Assembly (NCBI GenBank): GCA_964509195.1
Contig: CAZDWJ010000001.1
Location: 681,976-745,975 of the forward strand
From: UBA4802 sp964509195
Lineage (GTDB): Bacteria; Spirochaetota; UBA4802; UB4802
Reading direction: 5' to 3'
Length of the DNA: 64,000 bases
In this document: positions 26,995 to 36,465 of the stretch, piece after piece
Numbering within the stretch: the first letter of the stretch is position 1
How the letters are laid out: every line of letters starts with the position of its first letter
Made by a program: the position numbers and the translations under genes
Notes under the pieces: generated by a model
Database searches by the model: none
Seen by the model: the letters and a program-made list of their open reading frames with translations, nothing else
What the model was told of the DNA's origin: nothing

Positions 26995-27396
26995 ATGGCA
27001 AAAAAAATATTATTAGTTGATGACGATAGAGACCTGGTTGAAAGTTTAAAACAGGCTTTGACAATGAATGGATATGAAGTTGAAGTGGCTTATAGTGGAG
27101 CTGAAGGATTGAAAAAATTACTATCGTATCACCCAGATCTTACGATCTTAGACGTTATGATGGAAACTGATACCGCAGGCTTTGAAATAACCTATCAGAT
27201 ACGAAGCAACAGGGAAGATTCAAAATATAAGGCTGTTAGAAATGTTCCAATTATAATGCTTACAGCAATTAATCAGGTAACAAACTCACGGTTTTCACTC
27301 AATGAGGAGCAATCGTTTTTACCAGGAATTAATGATTTTTTGACAAAACCCGTGCGAATAGATGAGTTGCTGGAAAAAATTAAAAAGTATGTATAA
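26995..27396 (+). CDS. Single-domain response regulator in the hydrogenase operon
   Basis: A 133-residue stand-alone receiver: acidic pocket VDDDRD, phospho-acceptor Asp53 in TILDVMME, Thr in MLTAIN and Lys in LTKPVR. There is no output domain. It is 25 bases past the small subunit gene and is followed by a strong terminator, so it is the last gene of the hydrogenase transcript. The kinase encoded 244 bases downstream is the natural phosphodonor. Start at 26995 chosen because GGGG lies nine bases upstream and the receiver begins there; an in-frame ATG at 26980 is possible. Confidence 0.88.
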   Translation: MAKKILLVDDDRDLVESLKQALTMNGYEVEVAYSGAEGLKKLLSYHPDLTILDVMMETDTAGFEITYQIRSNREDSKYKAVRNVPIIMLTAINQVTNSRFSLNEEQSFLPGINDFLTKPVRIDELLEKIKKYV

Positions 27397-27448
27397 GTTT
27401 ACGGTGATGTGCATATAGTATCACAACAACCTGTTTACAATCGCAAAG

Positions 27449-27484
27449 CCGGAATGTCAGATTCTGATATTCCGGTTCTTTTTC
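27449..27484 (+). terminator. Rho-independent terminator of the hydrogenase operon
   Basis: The sequence CCGGAAT...ATTCCGG forms a stem with an inner TCAG/CTGA extension and a small loop, followed by TTCTTTTTCT. It lies about 50 bases after the response-regulator stop and separates the operon from the kinase gene. Confidence 0.8.
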
Positions 27485-27639
27485 TGTTCGTAAAGGGTAT
27501 AGTGGAATAGGCATTGAGGACAATACTAAGTGAGTTTCAATTTTGGGTTCTATTTATGTTTTATAATAAAAAAGGTTGCAAAATATATGCAATGTGAATT
27601 GTTATATTAAACAATATTAAATGCACGTTATATTAAAAC

Positions 27640-29589
27640 ATGAGAAAACGATTTGCAACACAGATACGGTTTAAATTATTCATAAGTATACTTGCTATTG
27701 TGCTTTTGTCAGGGATTGCATCAACCTTTGTGGGGATACGAGCTATTGAAAAACATGTTGTTGGCCAGGCATTTGATGCAGTGTTGAAAGATTTAGATAT
27801 GGCTGATTTTATTTACAATAGCAGAATTGCGCTGAAAAGCAAGATGCTTAAGCATATTGCTCTTTTGGAATATATTCAACTGGCAATTATAAATAACAAC
27901 AAACAGTTATTGAGAAATAAATGTAAAGAAGTGCAGAATGAGTTAGGAATAGATATTGTCAATATTACAGATGCTAAGGGAAGAGTATTAGTTCGTGCAA
28001 ATAATTATTTATTTGGTGATGATGTTTCAGATGACAATCATATTTCTTATGTCTTAAAAAATAAAGTTAGTTGTGAAGGAACGGATATTATCACTCAAAA
28101 ACATCTTGAGAGGGAAGGGGATGCAATAGCTAAAAAAGTAATTATTGATATTATACCAACCCCTAAATCTAGAAAGGTTGAACGTACAAAGGTTGTTGAT
28201 GCCATCGCTATACGTGTTACCGTACCTATATTTTATAACAATAATTTTATTGGAATAATCTATGGTGTAAGATTTTTAAATAATTATAACGGGATAGTGG
28301 ATCAAATTAAGGAATTGGTGTTTAAAGATGAAAAGATTGGAGGTGTTGAAGTAGGTACTTCAACAATATTTTTAGATGACGTCAGAGTATGCACCAATGT
28401 AAAAAAAACCGATGGTACCAGGGCAATTGGAACATTGCTTTCAGAGGAAGTATATAATAAAGTTATTTTGCAGGGTAAAATATGGTGGGATAAAGCTTTT
28501 GTAGTGAACAACTGGTACATTTCTGTATATAAACCGCTTTTGAATGTATATAATAAGCCAATCGGCATTCTTTATGTTGGAATCCTTGAAAAAAAATTTG
28601 ATGAGATTAAAAAAAGTTCAACATTCAATTTTGCTGCCATTACGATTTTAATTGCCATTGTTGCTGTTGGGATTTCAATGTATCTTTTAAATATTATTAT
28701 TAAGCCTGTAAGAACTCTGGTAAATGCTTCAGAGTCAGTTATTAATGGCAATTACGATACGCATATTGAGATAGAAAGTGAGGATGAGATTGGTTATTTG
28801 TGTTATACTTTCAATCAGATGATCGATGCAATAAAAGAGCGCGATAGAAAATTGAAAGAGCAGACACAGAACCAAATTTTGCAATCTGAAAAGTTAGCTT
28901 CGCTTGGAAGGCTTGCATCCGGGATAGCACATGAAATAAATAATCCCCTTACTGCTATTTTGACCTACAGTTCACTGCTATTAGAAGATTTAAAAGATAC
29001 AGATTTTGAAGAGGACTTGCGAGTTATCATTAAAGAAACGCTGCGTTGCAGGGATATAGTGCGTAATATTTTAGATTTTGCCCGTTCAACTAAGCCAGAT
29101 ATAAAGCGGAAAAATATTAATATTCTAATAAATGAAGTCCTGAATATACTTGAAAAACATGTAAACTTCCATAATATTGTGATAAATAAAGAGCTGGATC
29201 CAGATGTTCCTGATATGTATATTGATGAGAATCAATTTAAGTCTGTTATTAATAATCTTGCTATGAATGCTGCAGATGCCATGCCGCAAGGAGGAACCCT
29301 GACAGTAAAGACGAGATATAATTTCCATAATGATAGTATCACCATAATTTTAGCAGATACTGGCACAGGGATAAAGGAGGAGCATTTAGATAAAATATTT
29401 GACCCTTTTTTTACAACAAAGGAACAGGGGAAAGGCACTGGTCTTGGGCTTGCAGTAACGTATGGTATTATTAAACGCTACCATGGAAGTATTGATGTAC
29501 AAAGCGAGATAGGCAAGGGTACTGTTTTCACCATAACATTTCCTTTGTCCAAAAACAGGGAAGAATATTCAGTATTTCAAAAAGCATAA
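27640..29589 (+). CDS. Membrane histidine kinase with periplasmic Cache-like sensor and HAMP
   Basis: A 649-residue sensor kinase. A first membrane helix (about 12-32) and a second (about 327-350) bracket a large periplasmic region resembling a single or double Cache domain (DIVNITDAKGRVLVRANN, then a second segment ending WYISVYKPL, NKPIGILYVG). A HAMP domain follows, then HisKA with His431 (GIAHEINNPL) and HATPase_c (NLAMNAADAMPQGG, DTGTGI, GTGLGLAV). It is followed 12 bases later by a receiver gene. The position behind the hydrogenase operon suggests that it senses a metabolite linked to H2 metabolism; that is inference. Confidence 0.92.
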   Translation: MRKRFATQIRFKLFISILAIVLLSGIASTFVGIRAIEKHVVGQAFDAVLKDLDMADFIYNSRIALKSKMLKHIALLEYIQLAIINNNKQLLRNKCKEVQNELGIDIVNITDAKGRVLVRANNYLFGDDVSDDNHISYVLKNKVSCEGTDIITQKHLEREGDAIAKKVIIDIIPTPKSRKVERTKVVDAIAIRVTVPIFYNNNFIGIIYGVRFLNNYNGIVDQIKELVFKDEKIGGVEVGTSTIFLDDVRVCTNVKKTDGTRAIGTLLSEEVYNKVILQGKIWWDKAFVVNNWYISVYKPLLNVYNKPIGILYVGILEKKFDEIKKSSTFNFAAITILIAIVAVGISMYLLNIIIKPVRTLVNASESVINGNYDTHIEIESEDEIGYLCYTFNQMIDAIKERDRKLKEQTQNQILQSEKLASLGRLASGIAHEINNPLTAILTYSSLLLEDLKDTDFEEDLRVIIKETLRCRDIVRNILDFARSTKPDIKRKNINILINEVLNILEKHVNFHNIVINKELDPDVPDMYIDENQFKSVINNLAMNAADAMPQGGTLTVKTRYNFHNDSITIILADTGTGIKEEHLDKIFDPFFTTKEQGKGTGLGLAVTYGIIKRYHGSIDVQSEIGKGTVFTITFPLSKNREEYSVFQKA

Positions 29590-29601
29590 CAGGTATAAAC
29601 C

Positions 29602-29991
29602 ATGAAAGATGTACTTGCAAAAATTATGTTAGTGGATGATGAAGATATTGTACTAAAAAGCTGCCTCAGGGTATTGCAGAAGTTAGATTATGAGGTGGAT
29701 ACAGCTTATTCGGGGAATACTGCTCTGGATTATCTAGAAAAGAAAAAATATGATATTGTAGTAACGGATCTTATGATGCCAGGCATGGATGGAATGCAAC
29801 TTTTAGAAGAAATTAAGAAACGGTATCCTGAAGTTATTGTCATAATATTTACCGGTTTTGCTACGGTAGAAACAGCACGGCAGGCACTCAAAGCAGGGGC
29901 ATTTGATTATATCCCCAAACCATTTACTCCCGATGAGTTGCGAACAGTAATAGAAAATGCAGTCAAAAGTTTGAAAAATAAAAAGCAATGA
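29602..29991 (+). CDS. Single-domain response regulator (NtrC-type receiver)
   Basis: A 129-residue receiver with VDDED pocket, Asp56 in VTDLMMPG, and Lys in IPKPFTPDEL, all of which resemble the receiver of NtrC-type regulators but without the AAA+ and DNA-binding domains. Cotranscribed with the Cache kinase (12-base gap), so probably its direct partner. It could pass phosphate on to another protein or be an output by protein contact. Confidence 0.9.
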   Translation: MKDVLAKIMLVDDEDIVLKSCLRVLQKLDYEVDTAYSGNTALDYLEKKKYDIVVTDLMMPGMDGMQLLEEIKKRYPEVIVIIFTGFATVETARQALKAGAFDYIPKPFTPDELRTVIENAVKSLKNKKQ

Positions 29992-30078
29992 TTTGTCGAG
30001 CATAGTACACACTTCTCTCACATACAGAAGATGATGCATATATCATTGAAAACAAAAAATAATACAATTCAGTGTGTA

Positions 30079-31920
30079 CTAAACATATTCTTGTATTAAT
30101 CGTTCATAATGCCGGTTTTTTTCCTCATACAATTCTATAAGCTCTTCAAGTTCATCATATAGGCCTAGTAATGTTTTTTCCAGTTTGTTAATTTCAATTG
30201 ACAAACGTTGTATTTCGCTGCTGTGCTGTGATTGTGACGCCATGATAATATCAGCATTGTATTGTTTGAGGAGATTATCATAGTGAGTAATTGTTTTTTC
30301 CAGGTCTGCAATACGTTCCTGCAAAGGCTTACATTCATTCTGTTTTTCCTGCAGCAATTGTGAACGCAGTTTACGCAGTTCTTTTTTATTGCGTTTATTT
30401 TCAAATTGATTGGCATCTTCTGTTTTATGAACATCAGATTCACTGGACCAGCCAACCTTTTCTAAAAAGCGTTCATAGTCGCCTTCAAAAATGCTTATGG
30501 TGTTATTTTGAAAAATAATTAATCGTTGAGCGATAGCTCTCAGCAATAATTCATTGTGAGTAACCAGTATCACTGCACCGTCAAAGCTATCCAGTGCTTC
30601 AAGAAGTGCATCGCAGGCTTCCATATCAAGGTGGTTAGAAGGCTCATCAAGGATAAGAAGATTACTTGGCTTAACCAGAATTTTACCCAAAAGAACGCGA
30701 CTCTTTTCACCGCCTGAAAGGACAGCGACAGGCTTCAGTGCGTCATCGCCTTCAAAAAGAAGAGAACCACAGATGCTACGGGCTCTCTGCTTGTTATTGT
30801 CGGGGTCACTATAAGCTATCTCATCTTCAATTGTGGCATTAGGGTTTAAGGTAGTAATGTTGGTTTGTTCAAAGTACCCAATCTCAACACCCAGTGCTTT
30901 TGTAATGGTTCCTGATTGTGGTTGAAGAGTACCAGCAAGTAGTTTACACAATGTGCTTTTACCTTTGCCGTTTGGCCCAATGATGCATATCCTGTCACCA
31001 GCAGCAACTGAAAACGAAAAGTTTTGTATAAGAGGCGTTTCATCATATTCAAATGAGATGGAATCAACCTGCACAACATATTTTGCTGATACAGGCTTAT
31101 ACCTGAATTCAAAATCCAAATTCTTTAAAGGCACTAGCTTTTCACGTTTCTGCATCTTTTCAATAGTTTTTATTCGGGATTGTACCAGGTTAGCCAGCCG
31201 TGCTTTTGCCCTGAAACGAGAAATAAATTCTTCTATTTCTTTTTGCCTGCGTTCATCGTTGATGCGGGTTTTTTCATATATTTCTTCTTCAAGCGCTATT
31301 TGCTCATAAAACTGTTCGGTGTTGCCTTTTATTTTTTTTATCCTGTTACGGTGAATCCCAAGTGTATGGGTAACAATAGAATCCATGAAACCGCGGTCGT
31401 GGGTGATGAACAAAAGTTCGCCTCTCCAGTTTTGTAAAAAGCGGGATAACCAGCGTATTGAGGTGATATCTAAATAGTTGGTAGGTTCGTCCAGAAGCAG
31501 CATATCGGGGTTGAGTATCAGTGTTTTTGCAAGCTGTAGCCTCACCTGAAAACCGCCAGATAGCTCTGATACCTTTTTAAACATATCATCACTGTCAAAA
31601 CCTAATCCAGACAAAATTTTTTCAGCCCTCCAGTATTCATGCTGTTCGGATTCAGGCAGAAGGGATAATGCCTCATCCCGCACTACCTGCTTTGTAAAGT
31701 GAAGCTGCTGGGACATATACCCAATGGTATAATGGCGGGGAATGGTTACACTACCCTCGTCAGGCTGTTCAATGCCAGCTATGATTTTGAGCAATGTTGT
31801 TTTGCCCAGGCCATTACGGCCAACAAGTCCTACTTTTTCCTTATTGCCAATTGTAAAGGTTACATCTTCAAAAAGGAGTGTGTTCCCAAATCGTTTGGCT
31901 AATTTCTGAACAGCTATCAT
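30079..31920 (-). CDS. ABC-F family ATPase
   Basis: A 613-residue soluble protein with two ATP-binding cassettes. First cassette: Walker A GRNGLGKTT, signature LSGGFQ, Walker B LLLDEPTNYLD. Second: Walker A GPNGKGKST, signature LSGGEK, Walker B LLILDEPSNHLD. The basic linker with Arg-rich helices (residues about 230-290) and a C-terminal coiled coil (from 510) fit ABC-F proteins, which bind the ribosomal E site and adjust translation. The subgroup cannot be fixed by eye. Its ATG overlaps the TGA of the upstream SPFH gene. Confidence 0.92.
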   Translation of the reverse strand: MIAVQKLAKRFGNTLLFEDVTFTIGNKEKVGLVGRNGLGKTTLLKIIAGIEQPDEGSVTIPRHYTIGYMSQQLHFTKQVVRDEALSLLPESEQHEYWRAEKILSGLGFDSDDMFKKVSELSGGFQVRLQLAKTLILNPDMLLLDEPTNYLDITSIRWLSRFLQNWRGELLFITHDRGFMDSIVTHTLGIHRNRIKKIKGNTEQFYEQIALEEEIYEKTRINDERRQKEIEEFISRFRAKARLANLVQSRIKTIEKMQKREKLVPLKNLDFEFRYKPVSAKYVVQVDSISFEYDETPLIQNFSFSVAAGDRICIIGPNGKGKSTLCKLLAGTLQPQSGTITKALGVEIGYFEQTNITTLNPNATIEDEIAYSDPDNNKQRARSICGSLLFEGDDALKPVAVLSGGEKSRVLLGKILVKPSNLLILDEPSNHLDMEACDALLEALDSFDGAVILVTHNELLLRAIAQRLIIFQNNTISIFEGDYERFLEKVGWSSESDVHKTEDANQFENKRNKKELRKLRSQLLQEKQNECKPLQERIADLEKTITHYDNLLKQYNADIIMASQSQHSSEIQRLSIEINKLEKTLLGLYDELEELIELYEEKNRHYERLIQEYV

Positions 31921-32396
31921 ACTGAAATATCTACGCTTGTAAATTCAATACCGTACTCTTCCCCAAACAGGTTTAATGTTTCAAGACATTTTTTCTTCAC
32001 TGTATCCAAATTTATTTCAAAATCTGATTTTGTGAAACTAGCGGCAATTTTTACAACTTCCTGTAGTGCTTTCCTGCTCATCTCTTCATCCAACTTTTCA
32101 AAAGTGAAAAATGGAGTGTAGGGGTCCCATAACAGGAATGTTGTTTTCACGGAAATTTTTTGACGGGAACTATCGCCAAAAATAATTTCCTGAGATACGG
32201 GCACACCTTCTCGCTTTTCAACCGGCACAATACGTGCTGAAACAAAAGGGCTAATAATATGAAAGCCAGGCTTTAGTGTTGTATTATATCGCATACTTTT
32301 TTCGATAATGCAGATGGAATCATCAGGAACTATTTTAATCATTCGCTTTAACAAAATTACTACAATAATTATTATTATACTATACACATACAGCAT
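31917..32396 (-). CDS. Short SPFH/Band 7 domain protein
   Basis: A 159-residue protein with an N-terminal membrane helix (VYSIIIIIVVILL) followed by a Band 7 domain (VPDDSICIIEKSMRYNTTLKPG, PFVSARIVPVEKREG). The domain is shorter than usual and lacks the long C-terminal coiled coil of flotillins and HflK/C, so oligomerisation may differ. It overlaps the ABC-F gene by four bases, indicating coupled translation, although a functional link between the two families is not known to me. Confidence 0.8.
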   Translation of the reverse strand: MLYVYSIIIIIVVILLKRMIKIVPDDSICIIEKSMRYNTTLKPGFHIISPFVSARIVPVEKREGVPVSQEIIFGDSSRQKISVKTTFLLWDPYTPFFTFEKLDEEMSRKALQEVVKIAASFTKSDFEINLDTVKKKCLETLNLFGEEYGIEFTSVDISV

Positions 32397-32637
32397 ACGT
32401 GTACCTCCAGATAATGAATACCGAATAATTTGTTTTACCTATTATATGTAAAGTTGCTGTGAAATTTTATATAAGTATATCTACAACAAAATGTAAATAA
32501 TTTCAATAAAAGTTTTACTATTTTGGCGATAGTTCATATAGTAATATGATTTGTATGCACGTATATATTTGGAAAAATACACTTGAAAAATTATTATTGA
32601 AAGGGTATAAAGGGATATTTGCAGACGGAAAAAGACT

Positions 32638-34218
32638 ATGGAAGTTGAACCGATTAAAATCCTTGTGCTGGATGATGACCCTTTTATTGGGAAAATGCTT
32701 ACCTCTATGTTAGCTGGCTATACTGTTCGATGTACAACGTCATTTAAGGAATTCCAGAATGTAATAGAAGAATTTAAGCCGGATATTGCTATCATAGATT
32801 TACTCCTGCCTGATGCTCATGGCCTTGATGTGTGTAAATGGATACGAAACCAGAATCAGTATGAAGATATTATTCTGTATATATTAACTTCAACCAATGA
32901 TGAACAAACACTTGTAAGAGCATATAGTATAGGAGTGATGGATTACATATTGAAGCCTTTCAACAAGTTTATTTTGTTTTCAAAATTGCGTCGCTGTGCT
33001 TTGATGATTGAGATTAAACGTAAGCTTGAACATTCACTTGAGTATCAGAAAGACATAAAAAAACGATTGTTGCAGCTTAATGATTTTATAAAGAAGTGTA
33101 TTAAAATTGATGATGTAGACACCGTGATAGCATTGCTACTCCACATTAAATATATCATTCAACTTGATGGTTTGTTTGTGTTCAGTCCAATTAAGACTGG
33201 GAAATATACTGTATTAAAACTAATCTCACATGAATCCTGGCAATCTCTTGTCCCCAAGCTCCATAAGGTGATTAATCAAAATAATGTTGAACTGGTTTCT
33301 TTTTTCTTTGAATCACATACTAAAGTGTATGTTGCGTGCATATCGTTACAACAATACGGATATGTGTTTTTTATTAGTAATACCCGATACAACCCTGATG
33401 AAAAAAATCTTATTGGATTATTGGCCGAGATCCTACGGATAGTAATAAGCAGAATTGAGATACATGAGTATGTCCAGAAACAAAATAAATTATACCATGA
33501 TGAAATATCAAAGGTTCGCCAAATTCAGGTTGCTCAACTGCCTAAATTTAAACACATTAAAGGGTATGAAATTGCTTCTACGTTTTTACCAGCAGAAGAC
33601 ATCTCGGGTGATTTTTTTGATGGTTTTTATGTTGATAAGGATGTATTCCAGATTGTATTATGTGACGTGTCAGGCCATGGGATTGCATCATCTTATATTG
33701 GAAATGCTATACGGACATTAATTCGTACGTTCAGTTACCATGAACAATCGCCTGCGTTAGTTTTACAAAAAGTTAACAGACAAATGGTTGTTGATGGGAA
33801 AGGGTTATTTTACTTTGCAACAGCAGTTATATGCAGGCTTTTACCTGATGGAAACATAATTATTGCATCTGGTGGTCATCCGCCATTGTATTGGTATAAA
33901 AAAAAATCTAAGGCTATAGAAGAGCTTGGGAACACCGGGGGATTAATAGGTGTATTTGAGGATATGGTATATGAGGATTGTAATATAGTGTTAGATAAAG
34001 GGGATATGCTGTTACTATATACCGATGGCTTAACTGAATCAATTAATTTGGAAACGCGCACAATTTATGGAGATGCTCGGTTAAAAGAGCATATCATTGC
34101 ATTTGCACATGAAAATCCTGTGGAGCTGTTACACTCATTATGTGGCAGCATGTATGAATTTACTGGATATGCACTATTAGAGGATGATGTAACTCTCATA
34201 TGCATTCGGAAAATTTAG
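32638..34218 (+). CDS. Receiver-PP2C (SpoIIE-type) phosphatase
   Basis: A 526-residue response regulator with phosphatase output. Receiver: LDDDPF, phospho-acceptor Asp54 in IIDLLLPD, Lys in LKPFN. A middle region (130-280) is a possible degenerate GAF domain with helices. The C-terminal SpoIIE domain has metal-binding motifs SGDFFDGF, CDVSGHGIASS, ASGGHPP and YTDGLTE. Such proteins dephosphorylate STAS anti-sigma antagonists. STAS and ATPase-kinase partners are encoded just downstream, which completes a partner-switching module. Its 3' end overlaps the convergent gene by four bases. Confidence 0.9.
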   Translation: MEVEPIKILVLDDDPFIGKMLTSMLAGYTVRCTTSFKEFQNVIEEFKPDIAIIDLLLPDAHGLDVCKWIRNQNQYEDIILYILTSTNDEQTLVRAYSIGVMDYILKPFNKFILFSKLRRCALMIEIKRKLEHSLEYQKDIKKRLLQLNDFIKKCIKIDDVDTVIALLLHIKYIIQLDGLFVFSPIKTGKYTVLKLISHESWQSLVPKLHKVINQNNVELVSFFFESHTKVYVACISLQQYGYVFFISNTRYNPDEKNLIGLLAEILRIVISRIEIHEYVQKQNKLYHDEISKVRQIQVAQLPKFKHIKGYEIASTFLPAEDISGDFFDGFYVDKDVFQIVLCDVSGHGIASSYIGNAIRTLIRTFSYHEQSPALVLQKVNRQMVVDGKGLFYFATAVICRLLPDGNIIIASGGHPPLYWYKKKSKAIEELGNTGGLIGVFEDMVYEDCNIVLDKGDMLLLYTDGLTESINLETRTIYGDARLKEHIIAFAHENPVELLHSLCGSMYEFTGYALLEDDVTLICIRKI

Positions 34219-35048
34219 TCTTTTTTAAAAGCCTGTAACCTGAAGTCTTCAATAATTCCTGCAACAAAATTCTGTATCTTTTTTATTGCAGATTGTGGTG
34301 TATCATTGTTAAATAGCATGATTATGTGTTTCCGTTTGTCCTCATGCACATATAGTCTGGCAAATGAGATGCTTTGGGTATTGCTGTAAAGAGGCAGTAT
34401 AGTCTCAAGCCATAGAAAAATTTCATGCAGAAGAAATGCACATTGTTTCAGGTACTCATTCTTGTCTTTTTCTATTTCTATATACTTCACAGAGGGCATT
34501 TGTAATAGTGTTAAATGGCTTTCTATTCGCTTAGAATAGCGTGTGCTACTGTGGGCACACAAATACTGAAGTTGCTGTTCATATTCATAGAGTTTGGTTC
34601 GGTCTTCAAGTATTAGCCATAAAACTGGGAAATAATACTCAAGCAATTCATTACATGCACCATACATGTGCATTATCTCAAAATGTGCTTTTGGGTGAAA
34701 CTCGATCTTTGGGTATTTTTTAATCCTTGCGGTTAGCTCTTCTATTAATACATCCACTTTTTTGCTAAACGATGTTTCGCTTTTTTTTTCTTCATAACGT
34801 TTCCGTATTGATTCAAAATGGGCAATTTCTGCTACAATAAATGCCTCAAGATTAATCTTATTTCGCAGAGCTATTTGCAGGCGCTCTTCGAAAGCTTCCC
34901 TGTTAAACCAACGGGAGCTGTGTTTTGTTGCATATTCATCATATTTACTTCTAAGCTTGGCTATAAGAGTTTCAATTTCATTATCGTTTAACATAATTAA
35001 TTGTTCAATATCTTTATCATGTTTTATTGAGACTGTCTTAAAAGTCAT
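34215..35048 (-). CDS. Helical protein of unknown function, possibly frameshifted at its 5' end
   Basis: A 277-residue soluble protein I do not recognise, predicted to be mostly helical and rich in Lys, Glu and aromatic residues. No ribosome-binding site supports the ATG at 35048. Upstream, from 35232, another frame encodes 64 coding-like residues. Removing one base from the T-run at about 35040-35043 (minus-strand T's) would join RNDF to KTVSIKHDKD and give one 338-residue protein. It lies inside the partner-switching cluster on the opposite strand. Confidence 0.5.
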   Translation of the reverse strand: MTFKTVSIKHDKDIEQLIMLNDNEIETLIAKLRSKYDEYATKHSSRWFNREAFEERLQIALRNKINLEAFIVAEIAHFESIRKRYEEKKSETSFSKKVDVLIEELTARIKKYPKIEFHPKAHFEIMHMYGACNELLEYYFPVLWLILEDRTKLYEYEQQLQYLCAHSSTRYSKRIESHLTLLQMPSVKYIEIEKDKNEYLKQCAFLLHEIFLWLETILPLYSNTQSISFARLYVHEDKRKHIIMLFNNDTPQSAIKKIQNFVAGIIEDFRLQAFKKD

Positions 35049-35579
35049 TTCGATGCAAATCGCGCAGAGCTGACCTTGGTAATTTTGACACATCTTGTAG
35101 CACAATTGTGTCCAAATGAGCGTATTGTATAGCCAAATGTTTGCTAAATTTACTCAACGACCACATTGTGTAATAGCTCCAGAGTACCTTATAGTGTTCT
35201 TTTGCAATGATGCTGTCACCATGAAATATCATTTTACAACTTTATTGCATCATGGCTACAATAATGCAAGAATTAATATAATGTAGTAAATATCATTTGT
35301 AAATAGTATCATCAAGTAGCGTGATGTGTTTTAATTGATAGCATGTATTAAAGATTGGAATTGCTTATATAAGTAATTATAAAAATTGAAAATTACTAAA
35401 AAAATGTCGATTATAATAAATAAGGGATTTTTTGAAAACTAATTTATTAAGAAAGTTCCTTAGTGGGCAAAGTATATTTGAAAGCTTTTTTGGTTTTTTA
35501 ATTGTAAAAGCAGTTTATAGAGGTGCTCATAAGGAATATATATGTTTTCACATTATCATATTGTACTAAAGGATTATCA
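35049..35579. other. Intergenic region holding a possible frameshifted 5' coding segment
   Basis: 35049-35232 (minus) probably encodes the first 60 or so residues of the protein on the left, in another frame. The rest is AT-rich and should contain divergent promoters. TTGAAAACTAATTTATTA-like sequences near 35430 give no clear promoter. Nothing else seen. Confidence 0.35.
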
Positions 35580-36461
35580 GTGTCAATAATACAAATTCCT
35601 GATCAGTGTAAAGACCCTTTCAGTTTTGAAACTGTTATTGCTTTATATCAGAATATTATTACAACAAAAATCAGAGGGCTTGATCTGTCAAATGTGACAT
35701 TTATTGATCCCTATTCGTTAGTATGTCTGCTGCTTTTAGGGCGTAATTACCTTCGATTAACAGGTAACAGGTTGGCACTGTATCGTATTCCTCTTCCAAT
35801 ATTACAGTATACAGTGAGGATGGATTTTTTCACTCACAATATATATGATTGTGATGAAACACTTGAAAAGCAAAAACAGCTTAAACGAAGTATGGCTTCT
35901 TCGCGACTGCTTGAGGTTATTGAAATACCAGCAAAAGAAAAGGAAAGCGTTAAGGTAATCGCGAAAGTTATAGCTACATTTAGAAAACGAGCTCTTGTTA
36001 TTTTAAAACACTGGTTTACAATGACCATGGTAGATTATCTTGTTACAGTGATTTCAGAAATATGCCAGAATATTTTTGAGCACAGTCTTGATTCAGGTTT
36101 TATTGCCATACAGAGTTACTCCTATTTAAACGAGCGTATTTTCAGAATAGCAATTGTAGATTCAGGAATAGGAATCCCCGGATCATTTGAATATATTCCC
36201 GAAATTAAAGCGATGTCACATGCAAGATTACTAGAATCCGTTTTGACTACTCCACTTTCAAGTAAACGCCGGTATGGATATGGTTTGTGTCAGGTGAATG
36301 CAATTATGGAGCAGTTAAAAGGTTCTATTTTTTTGCGTTCGGAAAATGCATATATAAGTGTATTACATCACAGGCGTTCAGCAAAGGGGAGTTATATATT
36401 TTTAAAAGATGATTGTCCACCTTTCCCTGGCACTCAATTTTCAATCACACTTGTTGGATGA
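35580..36461 (+). CDS. STAS-like domain fused to GHKL ATPase (anti-sigma-factor-kinase type)
   Basis: A 293-residue protein. The N-terminal third looks like a STAS fold (GLDLSNVTFIDPYSLVCLL). The C-terminal half is a GHKL ATPase: N box SEICQNIFEHS, G1 IVDSGIGIPGSF, G2 RRYGYGLCQV. This resembles SpoIIAB/RsbW-type switch kinases but with a built-in STAS part. GTG at 35580 is preferred since AAAGGA lies seven bases upstream; an earlier GTG at 35523 has none. The next gene follows by four bases. It should take part in partner switching with the PP2C protein at 32638. Confidence 0.75.
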   Translation: MSIIQIPDQCKDPFSFETVIALYQNIITTKIRGLDLSNVTFIDPYSLVCLLLLGRNYLRLTGNRLALYRIPLPILQYTVRMDFFTHNIYDCDETLEKQKQLKRSMASSRLLEVIEIPAKEKESVKVIAKVIATFRKRALVILKHWFTMTMVDYLVTVISEICQNIFEHSLDSGFIAIQSYSYLNERIFRIAIVDSGIGIPGSFEYIPEIKAMSHARLLESVLTTPLSSKRRYGYGLCQVNAIMEQLKGSIFLRSENAYISVLHHRRSAKGSYIFLKDDCPPFPGTQFSITLVG

Positions 36462-36465
36462 AATA

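Noticed and set aside
30004..30080. AGTACACAC/GTGTGTACT inverted repeat between convergent genes as terminator
   Set aside because: The loop is about 59 bases and includes the end of the ABC-F gene; no T-run follows the arms.
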